The position numbers and the translations under genes were made by a program. 64,000 bases of DNA. Origin: Galerina marginata. Its lineage: Eukaryota > Basidiomycota > Agaricomycetes > Agaricales > Galerinaceae. Positions 45,521 through 58,487 of the stretch are shown here, piece after piece. Every line of letters begins with the position of its first letter. Position 1 is the first letter of the stretch. Where the stretch lies: positions 2,170,001 to 2,234,000 of the forward strand of contig JAECYW010000005.1 in NCBI GenBank assembly GCA_023014335.1, read 5' to 3'. Under the pieces are notes generated by a model, which saw only the letters and a program-made list of their open reading frames with translations, was not told the DNA's origin and did not search any database.

Positions 45521-48004
45521 ATGGCGGACAAAATCACCCGTATCGCTATCGTCGATGCTAATCGGTGTAAGCCGAAGCGATGTGCACAAGAGTGCAAAAA
45601 GGTGTGTACATCTTCGCCGAGTGTACGCCCTGATGCTCATGCTGGTTCCAGTCATGTCCGGTCGTGAAAATGGGTGCGATTTAGCAGCGGCCGATGGTCT
45701 AATCTAAATCTAAAGTGGCGATCTTGCAGGGAAGTTGTGTATCGAGGTCAAGTCGAGCGATAAGATCGCTTTCATCTCCGAGTTTCTATGTATCGGGTGT
45801 GGCATTTGCGTGAAGAAGTGAGATCTGCCTACTCAAATTCACTACCTTTCTGAGCGCTATCACAGATGCCCATTCGAAGCCATTGCAATTATCAACCTAC
45901 CGACAAACTTAGAGTCCCAAGTTACGCATCGATACACCGCCAACGCTTTCAAACTACATCGCCTGCCTACTCCACGGCCTGGGCAGGTTCTAGGGCTTGT
46001 AGGAACGAACGGTATCGGAAAGAGCACAGCACTGAAAATCCTGGCTGGAAAGCTAAAGCCAAATCTCGGGCGATACGATGTGCGTTCGAGCTCTTGTGAC
46101 CCCTTCCCTGCCCTTCTAAATCGGACCGCAGGATCCACCAGACTGGCAAGAAATCCTCAAGTACTTCCGCGGTTCGGAGCTGCAGAACTACTTCACCAAG
46201 GTGCTGGAAGACAATCTCAAGGCGCTAATCAAGCCGCAATACGTTGACCACATCCCGAAAGCGATCAAGGGATCGCTGACCGTCTCGCAAATGCTCGACT
46301 CCAAGCTGGAGCTGGATAACAAGCAGAAGATGTGCGACGAGCTGGAGCTGAACCACGTTCTGGATCGTGATATTACTCATTTGTCGGGTGGGGAGCTGCA
46401 GCGATTTGCTATTGCGATGTCTTGTATCCAAAAAGCCGATGTGTATATGTTCGACGAACCTTCAAGTTACCTCGATATCAAGCAGCGTCTCAAGGCGGCC
46501 GAGGTCATCCGGTCTCTGCTGACACCAGATTGCTATGTCGTCGCTGTCGAGCACGATCTGTCTGTGCTCGACTACCTGTCCGACTTCATATGCTGTTTGT
46601 ACGGCAAGCCCTCCATGTACGGTGTCGTCACCATGCCTTACTCTGTTCGCGAAGGTCAGTAGCCATCATTCTCCCTGCCAAATTAAAGTCATCGTTAACA
46701 CCATACCAGGCATCAACATCTTCCTCGACGGGTTCATCCCAACAGAGAACCTGCGCTTCCGCGAAGAATCTCTCTCCTTCAAAATGGTCGAAAATGCCGA
46801 AGAGCTCCTCGTCGACAAAACACGGCACTACTCGTACCCATCCATGACCAAAACACTCGGGGGCTTCAAGCTCACCGTCGAGGGTGGCTCGTTCACCGAC
46901 TCGGAGATCATCGTTATGCTCGGCGAGAACGGCACGGGCAAGACCACCTTCGTGCGCTTGCTGGCCGGCGACACGCCCGACGTGGAGACGGACAAGCAGA
47001 CGCTGTCTGTGAGTTTGAAGCCGCAGACGATCTCGCCCAAGTTTCCGGGCACGGTGCGGATGCTGCTGATCAAATCGATCAAGGCGGCGTTCATGCACCC
47101 GCAGTTCCAGACGGACGTGCTAAAGCCGATGAGCCTGGAGAATATTATGGACCAGGAGGTGAAGACGCTCTCCGGAGGTGAGCTGCAGAGGGTGGCGATT
47201 GTGCTTGCGCTCGGTGAGTGACTTCGATCGTTTTGGCGTTTTAGTGTTGTTCTGCAGCGATGGACGTTTGCTGGCATGATACGTTCCTGGGAAACAATTT
47301 TTGATCGCACCTAAACGCTTGAATTGTGATCTGTTTAGATCAGGGCTGATGAAATTTGTGTTTTCTTGCCTCTTTTCAGGAAAACCAAACGTGACTGTCT
47401 ACCTTCTGGACGAGCCCTCGTCGTACGTGTCCTTTCTCACCGCATACCGCGCCAGTTCTTCTAACTTTCTCGCCCATATAGTTTCCTCGACTCCGAACAG
47501 CGTATCATCGCTAGCAAGGTCATCAAACGGTGCGGGACTATCGTAAAAAAAAGTCAAAGAAACCGAATCGCTGATGTTGACCTTGATAACGAAACAGGTT
47601 CATCCTCCACGCGAAGAAAACCGCCTTTGTGATCGAGCACGATTTTATCATGGCCACCTACCTTGCCGACCGCGTCATCGTTTTCGAGGGCCAGCCCGCT
47701 CGCTCTGCCACTGCTACCCCGTGTGTCTTTTGCTCTGTTCGTCTTGACGTGTTCTGAATATGGGGATCTTGTAATGCAGACCACAATCCCTGCTATCCGG
47801 CATGAACCGCTTCCTCGCGTCGCTGGAGATTACCTTCCGCCGTGACCCGACCAACTTCCGGCCACGCGTGAACAAGATGAACAGTATCAAGGATCGTGAG
47901 CAGAAGTGTGCGTTATTGGTTTTGATTAAATATAACGCGGAAAAAATGGGCTAACGCGCGCTTATGACGCAGCTGCTGGGAACTACTTCTTCCTTGAAGA
48001 TTAG
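45521..48004 (+). CDS. RLI1: RLI1/ABCE1 ribosome-recycling ATPase
   Basis: Iron-sulfur ABC ATPase that splits ribosomes after termination. N-terminal ferredoxin-like domain: [44 protein letters not shown], giving two [4Fe-4S] cysteine sets. NBD1: Walker [13 protein letters not shown], signature [15 protein letters not shown], Walker [15 protein letters not shown] hinge segment follows, then NBD2: Walker [13 protein letters not shown], signature [17 protein letters not shown], Walker [16 protein letters not shown] (the last joined across an intron with donor GTACGT near 47420), and a C-terminal [18 protein letters not shown]. The C-terminus is INPTNFRP-type hinge-2 sequence ([16 protein letters not shown]) ending NYFFLED at 48004. 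About nine short introns. Essential single-copy eukaryotic gene; about 600 residues. Confidence 0.98.
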
Positions 48005-48905
48005 GGTTCCATTCAATTCCAGTGGGGAATTGCTTTGACGACCGTGCTCCAGTTCATGATGGCCCCCGACGAAAGGATCAGAATCAGCGCCGTGCGGTGA
48101 AATGAATTTGTGTGGTAGGTATGTAGAGAGGGCGAGACCCCGGTGTAATTATTTACCTGCTCCTTCATGAGAGAAATCATGAGTTTCTATAGACGACGAG
48201 AAATTGGCTTGTGTCTCGTAATACACTTCGTCTAAGAGAGTACACGGACTCTTACATGTACCAACAGTGGATAGCTTTAAGGTCATGTTATGGTAACAGT
48301 TGCCGTATGCAGGTTGTTATAAGTTGTAAATACGGCGTCGGCAAAGAGCCCCAGTAAATATGAGTGACATCCGAAAGTGGCATTATCGTTTCCCATTTTG
48401 TAGGGAGACCCGTGGGTCTGAAAGCTGTAAATATAGTAACCTGGGACTGACCACACATGCTCTAGAGCACAAGCTGACCCGACAGGTCTGGACATCAACG
48501 ATCAAGCGCAACGATGTCCTCCAGGATTTGATAGCGTGAGTTTTACGACCGCCAGGCATAAAACAAAAGCGGAAAATAAATAGCAGTCGGCAAGCGTAGT
48601 TGCAACGATTTATACTCATAAGCAAGGTATCAGGTGTCGGAACTGCCGATTGTGCTCGCGAACGCCAAACCAGGGACCCGTACATGCTTTCTGACACAGT
48701 TTTCTTCGAGAGTGACATGTTGACATGGTCGGCTTCAGGCTAATTCTGATCCCTCGATGAACACGAAATATTAAATGGTTGAAATGAATTCATATCGAGA
48801 TGCATACCTCTTCAAGCTGTCCGTCAGTGTGCATCCACCACCCTTATACTTCGGAATAATATCCATAGAAGCGAAGTTCCCAAGATCTCGGATCAGTCCC
48901 GACTC
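48005..48905. other. convergent intergenic region
   Basis: Between the 3' ends of RLI1 and the DNAJC17-like gene. No coding frame is supported; small minus-strand ORFs at 48283-48718 have no motif. Confidence 0.35.
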
Positions 48906-50326
48906 CTACTCATTAGCCTCCTGCTCTAAAATTTCCCTCTCCAGTCGTTCTCGCTCCGCTTGCCGCATGCGCATGAGCGTAAGACTCTCATAGTCAATGC
49001 CTGAAGCAGCAGGTACCGATGGAACGGGCGGAGAAAATGTGTCGGGCTGTGCATTTATCGCGTCAACACAGATGACAAAATGAAGAAAGGCGAAAGATGC
49101 GTACAAAAGTTGACGGAAACGAAGAAAACGGTGCCGAAGTTGGCGCTCGCGATTGATACTGTGGTAGTTGAGCTTTGGTATCTTCCTTAAGGTTGGAAGA
49201 TGGTGCTCTCGGGTTTGTGTTTGACGTCGATTCCTGGATAGTACCGCCTTCGATACCACCGAGTTTACCCATCTTCCTCAGCCACCCCAAAATCTCCGGC
49301 TCTTTCCCGTTAACCCACGTAATCTTCACACCCTCCAGACCCAGCTCTTTCCTTCCACTAGCGCAGACGGCGGCAAACGCGTCTCCGATCTGCTTAAATG
49401 GGACCAATGCACTACCTGTTTTCGGAGGTTTAGCTTTATCTTTTTCGGGTTGTGGTTGAGATTGGGATTTGGATTTGAGAGATAAGGATAGGACGATGGA
49501 GGACTCGTCTGTAGCGCCGAAGCGAGACAGGAAGGACGATATAGAAGCAGGCGTGGTGAGGGCTGGATAAGATTTGAGCGGGTATTTGATACGGATGGTG
49601 GTGTCCAGTGGGTCTAAGAATCAAGAAAGCACCTTTGGTCAGAAAAGAGGCGTGTTGATGCAGAGACAAAAAAACATACCCATGGCTGGCGGTGCTTCTT
49701 CTTCCTCCCCTGGTGTCTCTTTTGTAATTTCTTCAACGGACTCGTTCGGATTCATTCTCTTCTTCATATCCTGCTCCTTCTGCTCCCGCAGCCTTTTTCC
49801 CTCCTCCTTAATTTTCTCCGTCTCGCGCCAAGTCTCTACTTCCTCTTTCTGCTTATCCATCCGTGCTTTCTTGAATGCCCGCTCCCTCTCCTCCAGCTCC
49901 TCCACAAGATTCTTTCGCTTATTGTCATACGATTTAAAGCGCTCTGCGCGCGCTTGCTTCACACGTAGCTTGGCGTCGAGCGCCAGGCGCCGCAGTGGAT
50001 CAAGGAGGAGCTCATAAGCCTGGTTGAGCTCATGGAATTTCCGAGCTGCAGATTATGGCCAGTGTGTTAGCAACGAAATGGACGACATGTTTTGATATCT
50101 GGCATACCGGCATCAGGGTTGTTAGGGTTCTATACAAGAAAAAAAAGAAGCTATCAGAAAATCTTTCATTGATCATTCGACAAAAAAAGCAGAAAATAAG
50201 ATGTACCCTGTCTGGATGGACTTTCAACGACCGCTGTCTGTACGCTGTCCTGATTTCCTGCTCCGTGGATTCGACTTTGACGCTGAGGAGTTCGTAGGGG
50301 TTTGTTTCTTCGTCTGTTGTCGACAT
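48906..50326 (-). CDS. DNAJC17/Cwf23-like J-domain protein
   Basis: J-domain co-chaperone of the spliceosome-associated DNAJC17 type. The N-terminal J domain starts MSTTDEETNPYELLSVKVES and contains IRTAYRQRSLKVHPDR with the HPD tripeptide, then after introns NPNNPDA, FHELNQAYELLLDPLRR. A long charged coiled coil follows (YDNKRKNLVEELEERERAFK, then QKEEVETWRETEKIKEE). The C-terminal part holds an RRM-like strand order (TTIRIKYPLKSYPALTTPAS, ESSIVLSLSL, SALVPFKQIGDAFAAV, VKITWVNGKEPEI), and the tail is DYESLTLMRMRQAERERLE. The J domain - coiled coil - RRM order is the family hallmark. Start ATG 50326, stop 48906. About four introns. Confidence 0.92.
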
Positions 50327-50569
50327 TGTGGGACGTAGTGGTCTGAGAGAGAGTTAGAGTCAGAGTTAGAGTCAAGCAATTTCAAGGACCAAATAGAGTG
50401 CGTCATGTGATCGCCACATTATTAGATCTGTGCGGCTCTCAACGCTCGTTGACAGCCAACAATCTTATTTGCCTACGGGTCACAATAACATGCAAGCCTT
50501 GCACAATTTTTAAGTATCCCGTTTATTCTCTATATAAAGTACAACTCATGCTTGGCCAGTACTTGAGAT

Positions 50570-51923
50570 TCAATTAGAGATCACGGCGTCCATATTAAAA
50601 CGAGTATCAAAACGAAAATCTACTTGGTGATTGTTCCTCAGCCTTGAAAAGTGATGCTCCCCTATGTCCTCAAGTAATGACCGAAATTCGTTACGGGTAT
50701 AGCCAAGTCCAATCACGCCAATGATAATTTCCAGTCTTACATGCCGTAAGAACGGGAAACCGTCCTGCTCGGAAAGAACTCGGTCGAGCTGGGACCACTG
50801 AGAGGAGTCTGTCGTGCAACGAGTGTATGCTGGGATGCTAATGATAAGCGATATGGCCTCTAGACAATTTTCTCCCGAAATTTGTTGGAGTCCCTGTGTA
50901 AAATGGGGGTATGGATCGCCATCTTCTCTGCCTAGCCTATAACACAATTTCAAAGTTTTCAAGGTCTTCATGGAACCCGGATTTAAACCGGCCATGTTCT
51001 GAAGAAAACTGAGATCCTGTGGGTCGCCTACATCGCATCTGATATTAGAATTCGAGGATTATTATTGACATAGAGTTACCTGAAAAGGCTAAGGATTTCA
51101 AAACTTTAGAGGACCTTAAAAGTCCTTCAATGACATCCATGCCCATCGTGCTTGATGTCAGGGGGTTTCGAGGCGAACCAGGCCCAATGTATCGAACATT
51201 GACATTGAGCTCTTCGAGTCCTCCCGAATCCATAAGGGGTCCAGTTGCAGGGTCAAGAAGCTTGGCTATCGCTCCAAGATGTTCAGTGTATTTTGCTTGC
51301 TCGACGCAAAGGGAAAATAATTTCAAAGGACCTGCTGTTGGAGATACTAGGGAGTTTGGTTTACAAAACCCGTCGGAAAGTGGGCTATCCACAACACTGA
51401 CATTATTGATCTTCAATCCTATGAGGTTGGGGAAGTACGAGAAGAAGGTTATGGGTAGATTCGCAATGTTTTTCAAGGATAGCTTCATGATGTTATTGGA
51501 CTGAAAAAATGAAGATAAAGATGATTCGAGAGACGACGTCAGCAGCATCCAGTCGTTTCTCTGGGCTTTGACAATGGACCCAAAGGTGAACGATGTCACG
51601 CCGCGGAGACAGTGGAAAAGGGCTCCTGCGCGTGCGTTGCAACTACGAGGAGGGTGGGTGGCGTATTGCCTTGGATTGGGCAGATACGTCACGTAGTCAA
51701 GACTTCGAACATAGTTGGCAATTGATGGGTTGGCGTCCAACAGTTGCTCGAAATCGAAACGGGACTCTTTGGCCTGGAATTTGATCGTGGAAAATATTAG
51801 CCGCTGAGAAATAGCGCGGAAGGTGCGAGAAACGAGAGCGCATGTTTTTAAGGATGCCATGTCATCGTCGATATCGCTGAAGAGGAACCCCATAATGATC
51901 GCGATGATCTCAGGAGGGACCAT
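50570..51923 (-). CDS. F-box-like / leucine-rich-repeat-like protein
   Basis: Mushroom F-box-type protein, probably an SCF ubiquitin-ligase substrate adaptor (family inference). The N-terminal F-box-like helices are MVPPEIIAIIMGFLFSDI, SLKTCALVSRTFRAISQR and LIFSTIKF. A long region of irregular Leu-rich repeats follows (CLRGVTSFTFGSIV, IMKLSLKNIANLPITFFSYF, FPNLIGLKINNVSV, GLEELNVNVRYIG). After an intron at about 51075-51020 the C-terminal exon has KTLKTLKLCYRLGRED and DGFPFLRHVRLEIIIGV, with stop at 50570. The open frame extends upstream to 52088, but the ATG at 51923 is chosen because it opens the F-box directly. The substrate is unknown; such genes are expanded in Agaricomycetes. Confidence 0.85.
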
Positions 51924-54766
51924 CGCGCTAGACACAAAAAAGCAATAAATTGAACTGATTTGCAGTTGTTTTAGCATAAATACTTGGAAATTATGGATAG
52001 AACTTACGCTATGAATGAAAAGTGGGCGATACTGTCGTAGAACTTTGACCGTTCTAACAGAGCTGCAAGTCTTGTGCATGGTTGCCACATTGCATAAATC
52101 TACACGAGTTCAAATGCCCACGCGTCGAGGCTCAAATCGGAGTAGTACCCGTCCCGCTCGCTCCGGCACTCGAGTTCGCGGCCAAGGGCCAAGGTCATCT
52201 ACATGCCACCACTTCATTCGTCCTTTGATGCGTTCCAATAGGCAATCTAAAAACCCTTATCATCTGAATCGAGCTGCTTCCACCAATGTGAGGGTCATCT
52301 CCAGCTCACACCGTCGTCTCTGGTGCCGCCTCTCGATCATGACCAACCTTGAAGACCAAATCTCATATACCATGTTCTCCCCCACTCGATGGGCTTCAAG
52401 GAGTCTCAAATAACTATCTTGCCTGGAGGTTTGTGTGGCTTTAGGTGTCGTATTGATTGTCAAATCCCTTCTGACAAAACAATATATGAGTCTGGAAAAT
52501 GCGTTGACGGTTCTTGGGTGAGTGATTATCTCAGGTACTCTCTTTCCAGATCTTGACAGAGATTGTCGAGGAACCAATGTACTCCTTATACACCCCTTTC
52601 GAAGCGCAGCCATTCTCGCAGCTCCCTTCCTCTCATTCAAAGGCCAATTCAATTAGGGCATTATTGGGCAAAATTTTCAGTAAGGTTCTTCGTGTTTTTT
52701 TCGTCACTCTCGACTGATAACTTCTTTCATTGAAATTCATTCGGTATTCCAGAAATACGATAGCACCTGTCTAACATCAGCGCTTTTCTAGGATGCAGGC
52801 ACTGTCTTTTGGACATGTGATCCCGACGATCAGCACCAACCTTTGCAGGGATACCGAAGCGGTTGACCTTGCCCTCGAGCTCCTTGGTTGCTAGACATTG
52901 ATTCCGGCGGTTGTCCTACGTCTAGTATGACGTTATTCATTTATCTGGCCGCAGTCTGATCAGCATCGACGGAACAGAGTGGAAATGACATCGAGACATC
53001 GCAAGCTTAAATAAGATCAGCCTTCAATAAAATGCTGATTGTCTTTTCAACCAATTCCAATCACTCTTTTACACCCAGTCTGATAGGTAAACACTTCATT
53101 CTTCTGGCTAGAACTATAGGGCCCTGAACGAATGGTTCTCTGCTGAACTAAACCAGAAATTTGACAGATCAAAGGTGACACCGAAATCCACCTTTACCCA
53201 ATTACCTTTGCTTGTTGCATCTTCAGTGCCGACTCTGCGGATTTCGCTCGACGCGCTTCATGCATTTCATCGTCCGGATCTCATTCTGGTTTTCTGATTT
53301 CTTACAGGTGTCTCCCTTCGTGTATCTCCTGCCTATTTTTTCTGCATCTGGTTCTACAAGGCTGCCGCAGAGAATGATTTCGTTGGCAGTATTCCAGGTT
53401 CGCTTGAGGGAATGAATGTGCGAAACAGATTCAGTACCTACACAGAACTCCTGCTGCCTGCCTGCCTTCTGGAGCTCGTGGCATATTTGCAATCCAGCCT
53501 GTTTAGCAATTAAATACTCTCGTTGCAATCTTGATCCCTTCTTTCCTAACTCTTCTTGGACATGGTTCTCAGAATACTAGCCGTGCTTCCGCCCTCGCGG
53601 GTTAACCCACAACCGACTCCTAGGTTTCGTCAGGACATCTCACTTGCTTGTCAAATGTAATTTATCTGCCCTCGATCAAGTGGCGGTTTTGTCGGAGCTA
53701 GTAGTTGCACCTTCAAACACAATGCTCTCCTCAACGAAACATGTCAAAAAAGCTCGAAAAATAACGTGCACTAAGGTGAGAATTTCCCATCCAAGAACTA
53801 TCGCGGCGCTAAGACGAATGCTCTTTTTGTTTCATAGGCCAACTCGGGGACTAATTCAAATAGGAAGACCCACTTATCCTCACATTGCTTAGTCGCATCT
53901 TCTCCCCACCGGAGGTTCAACGTCTTTCCATAATCCCAGGACTTCCGCCCTGATAGTATTACGCATTAATTCCCTTCCTTCACCCTCGGATCAAAGAAGA
54001 AGAAAAACAACGTACTTCCTTTCAGAACATATCCCTGGCCTTCAATGCGAACTTCGGGGGGCATCGGGCTGAATATATGCGCGAAAACAATGCTCTCCAC
54101 AACCTTCTGTCAAACTTTAAGTGAGATCGCGATATAGAGGCCTATGATCAACGGTTATGTCATACTGTAATCTCGTATTGCACCAGAAAGAAGGTCGTCA
54201 TCTCCTTAATCACGTTCCGACTGCGAGGACCAGTTGATTTGAGATTTAAAAAGATTAAAGCGCATAGAGACGCACCGGGCCTGTTTAATCATGACCTGAA
54301 CAACATATCCTCCATTTTCTTCCGATTTATTATTCAGGTTCTTTCCATCACTCTTAGGGTTGACTGGGACGTTAGGATTCTGAACTGGGTCAGACGGAAA
54401 GAACAGAAGAGTTGATTGGTTGAGAGGGATGAAATAATGCATATATGTAGCCATCCGAATCGAATTTTGAGTGAGCCCGAATTTCAATGGAAGAGGTAAG
54501 CGCAGGACAAACCCACTGCTTTGAAGATTCAAAGTAAAGCTTGTAACTCCGACCAACCTGACTGTGGCGCCTACCTAATTAGTAATGCCGACCTTTTCAG
54601 TCACGACCCCTATATGGGCGCGTACACTGATTGGTGGATATAGGTACGAATGTATTTCAGAAGGTCCGAATACATCAGAATACAAGATGGTTAGTACATT
54701 TTTTTTCATGAAGGGAAAACACGTCTGGGTAGGTTCCAAAGGCCTACAAGTCACTATAAGCCAACC
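51924..54766. other. gene-poor region with possible decayed coding segments
   Basis: No convincing gene. A minus-strand open stretch (about 53575-53223) reads YSENHVQEELGKKGS, then AKQAGLQICHELQKAGRQQE and GSLVEPDAEKIGRRY, with an AG acceptor at its 5' side; upstream all frames close within about 100 bases. Two plus-strand segments starting ATGCTCTCC (53723 and 54092) are each followed by a GTGAGA donor and resemble each other over about 15 bases. Confidence 0.3.
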
Positions 54767-56330
54767 TCACTGACCGTACTTGCGCCTATGTTCCTCGCAG
54801 CGCTTACGCCATAGACCACCCACATCTCGCATTCGCATAGCGCTCTCGGATTTTGTCGTATCGGAGTCGAATATCCTGTTAGACCATTCCTTGAATCTTT
54901 TCTTGTCTTTAGGTAAACCCCTGCCGGCCGTTTGCAGGTTGATCAAAGAGTCGATCACCCCTGAGTCGTTCTCAAGTTGTGGGATACGCAAAGCTTTTGC
55001 GAGAGACTCTTCAGCCAGCGCGTAGTCCCCGAGGACTTCATATGCTCGCGAGAGCCGAATATATCTATGAGAAATTAGTATGTAAAGATTTTATCGCATA
55101 AAAATGAGAAGCTAACGCTTTGGCGTAATAAGGATCCTTCTCGATGGACGTTTTGGCGTCCTCAAGCGCCTGCTGTGGGTTTCTTTTCTTCCCGTCTAGC
55201 AACCTCGCAGCAGAACAATTTGCATAGCAAATTGCAAGCAAGGCCTCGGCTTCTCTTTCTCTGGCGTCATCTGCTTTGTCTGTCTTGTACAGCGCCTGTT
55301 GCACATACTCGATTGCCTCCTCGTATGCTTTCAACGCTTGCGCCTGGTCGTTCGCCACGAATGCCTTATTTCCCACATTTTTCCTCTCCACAGCAAGATT
55401 GAGGTATTGCCGGAATCGTTTCAAAGAGCCGAAGTATTTTTCTTCATCACCGGCTTCCTCGAGTGTAGGAGGCATAATGTACCATTCAAATGGCTTCGGG
55501 AAGGAGTCCAAGAATGGTCGCAGAGCTTTTTCGTGTTGTTTGAGCTTTGTCGATATGAGCAGCAAATTTGGAATGCATGGCTCCAATATGGCGAAGGGTT
55601 TGGCCATCGCACAGCGGATAAACCTAAGTTTACGGCCACGGCTTAGAGAAAAGAAACCCAGAACTATGCAATGGAAACAACTCGCCTTTCCACTGCTTTC
55701 GAATTGGGTAGTCCTACATGAGACTCCAGTACCCTTAAATCGTTGCCTTCCATCCCAGGTCCGACTTTGACCCTGCAGGTCAGGTTGAAAGTCTTGCGTG
55801 TACCTCCCTTTCTCGAAGAACCCGCCTCCATGGCAGGGACTAACATACCCGACTCCGTCTTGGACCCACTGGGTTCCAAATCTACAGACCACACATTGGA
55901 TTTTTGGAGGGGGAGCTTCGAAAAGTCGATACTAAAGAGGCTGCCCTTCTCCTGTTCGTGCTTTTCACTGGCCTGAGTCATAAAATGTAACATGCGTTGA
56001 ACTTCGGGATCGTGTAGGTTTTCCATGAGGTACCTGTGTGCGGAGAAACCGAGGAGAGTTTAGTCGACGCAAGCCGAGAAAATAAAGCATGGAAAAAGGC
56101 AGACTTTTCAGTGTCGGCCATATCCAGCTTTCCAGTGACAGGATCGGGGCGCAGCCTTAATCCGACGTTCTAATTGAAATTGGACACGACAGGATCAAGA
56201 CTCCCTCAGTAAAATATTCATGTCTTTTTTACGCCTGGACTTTGTCACGTACGAGGAGTGTATCCGAGTCCATGCCCAGTGATGCGAACTGTTCGCGTAT
56301 TTTTCTTTGCTCCTCTGGGCTTGGTGGCAT
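54767..56330 (-). CDS. TPR-repeat protein A, 431 residues (unnamed family)
   Basis: Five exons: 56330-56253, 56169-56105, 56033-55686, 55623-55117 and 55064-54767, totalling 1296 bases. Start MPPSPEEQRKIREQFASLGM. The N-terminal domain (about residues 1-165) contains NVGLRLRPDPVTGKLDMAD, MLHFMTQASEKHEQEKG and TFNLTCRVKVGPG and is unlike anything I can name. Then FIRCAMAKPFAILEPCIPNL, a helix pair (LKQHEKALRPFLDSFPKPFE), and a TPR-type array: RFRQYLNLAVERKNVGNKAF, DQAQALKAYEEAIEYVQQAL, LLAICYANCSAARLLDG, QALEDAKTSIEKDPYYAKA, YIRLSRAYEVLGDYALAEES-like and FKEWSNRIFD. The C-terminus is GLWRKRCEEHRRKYGQ. The GNKAF and YANCSAARL blocks resemble Hsp90/Hsp70-binding TPR clamps, so a chaperone-docking role is possible but unproven. 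Intron 55685-55624 has the GC donor GCGAGT. Closest to copy C (61670-63270). Confidence 0.88.
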
Positions 56331-56982
56331 ATTGAATCTGGCTCTAGTGTCGCAGCAGGGAAAAAGGTAAGGTGATAAGGTGAGGGCAGATAAGGTGCAA
56401 GAATAAGGGTGCAAGTCCCACACCGAACTGATTGAATCTCCATTCCCAACCACGGGGACAGCCAGGGTAATCAATGAGCAGACGATCCAAACCAGGTCTA
56501 CAGGGAAATTCCATTTGAAGAAGCAAGAACCGGTGATCTGGCAGTGACAATGCGCCAAAGATAACATCAGCAGCCCTGCGATCCAAATGAACTCGAGCCA
56601 GTAGCTCGTTCACTAAGTTAGCCTCTATCGGCACGAATTCGCGACAGATTTCGAGAGAACTGTCATCTTAGGTATCAAATGAAGTCAGTAATCGGCCAGA
56701 GCCCACATACCACTGGCATACCGGGCACGACTCCAGGAGCAGAGAGATCGGATCAGAATCATCCGACTTGACGCCACTCGCCAAAAATAGAAATGTTGCA
56801 TATTTCTGGTCATAAATGCATAAAGGACCTTGAAGTATCGCAATTCAGGAGTAAGCATTCATTGATAAGCCGGAGTACTAGTACAAAATGTGCTCAGTAC
56901 GTTCTGTTTTTAGTTCTGCACGAGATGCCTGCGCCACAAAGTGTAGTCGATTAACCACCTCCGAGTCCGAGTCGATCCAAAC
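56331..56982. other. intergenic region between TPR genes A and B
   Basis: 652 bases. Part (TGGTTTGGATCGTCTGCTCATTGATTA on the minus strand near 56490) matches the corresponding gap upstream of gene C (TGGTCTGGATCGTTTGATAA near 63420), so the duplicated unit included the upstream region. Confidence 0.5.
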
Positions 56983-58487
56983 TCACTGTGTCCCAAAGGC
57001 GCGCCTGTGCTCCTCGCATCGCTTGCGCCACAAGCCGCGCACATTTTTCATGCGCCTACCGCTGTCGGTGTTTCCGAATACCCTCTTCGACCACTCTGTA
57101 AATCCATCCTGGTCTGTGGGCAAACCCAGGCCATCCGTTTGCAGAGCGATTAAGCAGTCGACTAATCCAGCATGATTCTCTAGCTGCGGAAGGCGCAATG
57201 GTCTGACCAGAGACTCTTCCGCTTGGGAATAAATCCCGAGGGCTTCGTATGCTCGGGAGAGCCGAATGTATCTGCAACGAAACAGCTTGTCAGTGTTGAC
57301 TTGATTCCACCGGCCACTGAATGCTACAGACCCTTTGGCATAAAATTCATCCACTTTTATAGCCATCTCGGCATCTTCAAGCGCCATCTTCGCATTCTGT
57401 CCCTTCCCGTCTAGCAATCTAGCCGCCGAACAATTGCCGTAGCACATTGCCATCGTGTCCTTGATGCTATCAATATCGCCGGATAATAACATCGCCTTCT
57501 GCACACACGCTATCCCATCCATGAACGCGTCCACAGCACCAGCCTGATCTTTCAGCCGAAAAGCCCTATTCCCTACCTCTTTCTTCTCCTTGGCAAGGCT
57601 GGTGTAGCGTTTGGCCTTCTCTATTGCTTTGCGTCGTTGTTCTTCCTCTCGGCCCCGCTCTCCTGCGGGAGTCGCTATATACCACTCAAGTGGCTTCGGG
57701 AGAGAGTCTAAGAATGGCTTTAGCGCCGCCTCGTGTTGCTTGAACTGGCTCGCCAGGATCAGGTAGTTGGGAAGGCACGGCGTGAATGGCGGCATGGGCT
57801 TAGCCATTGCCATGCGAATGAACCTACACAATTTAGCCATAAGCTTAAAATGCGCGCTCGCTTCAAGTATGATAGGAGGAACTCGCCTCTCCACGGTTTT
57901 CGAATCTGGTAAGGTAACATACTGTTCCTTCACCCTCGTCGCGTCCAAATCCACCCCAGTTGCGTCATCGACAGCGCAGTACATGTGGTAATTATGCTGC
58001 AAGAGCTCCACACCCAGTCTATCCGCATAGTCGTAGCACCCCCCCTTCTCAGTGCACGAAAACAATTGGAGGATCCAGAGAGTGTTAAGTTGCACGGGCA
58101 GTTTGGAGCAGTTGATGTTGCTCGGCATAGCAACCTTTTCCCTCTCGTGTTTTATCTCTCCCTCGTCAGAAAGTTGCGCGATGCGCTGGGCATCCGGATC
58201 ATCTGGGTACAACTTGATAAACCTAAGGTTGCCGAAATTCAAGACACCGATAGGTTGACAGCAGAGACGGTACACACCGAAGAATATCGTCCTCTTCGAT
58301 TGCTCCTGTTATGGGGTCCGGTCGTACTTTGGATATTACAGACTTGAAATTTGAAAATCCCATTGTCAGTATGTTTTTTGGCGTCGATACTGGAGACAAT
58401 ACACATTACCCGAGTCAAGTCCGCGTCCCATCCTAGTGCTGCGCATTTCTGGTAAAAGAGATCCTTCTTTGCTTGTGATGCAGACAT
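56983..58487 (-). CDS. TPR-repeat protein B, 419 residues (same family, diverged)
   Basis: Five exons: 58487-58410, 58342-58278, 58222-57887, 57823-57332 and 57271-56983 (78, 65, 336, 492, 289 bases; sum 1260). Exons 1 and 2 have exactly the lengths of gene A. Start MSASQAKKDLFYQKCAALGW, then VRPDPITGAIEEDD, RFIKLYPDDPDAQRIAQLSD and WILQLFSCTEKGGCYDYADR, which differ from A. The TPR half aligns: LKPFLDSLPKPLEWYIATPA, KEVGNRAFRLKDQAGAVDAF, MCYGNCSAARLLDGKGQ, MALEDAEMAIKVDEFYAKG, YIRLSRAYEALGIYSQAEES and LRLPQLENHAGLVDCLIALQ. The end is GLWRKRCEEHRRAFGTQ. The intron at 57886-57824 again has the GC donor GCGAGT. Closest to the partial copy D. Function unknown; see A. Confidence 0.88.

Noticed and set aside
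46628..47310. Long minus-strand ORFs antisense to RLI1
   Set aside because: They mirror the GC-rich codons of the RLI1 exons and carry no motifs.
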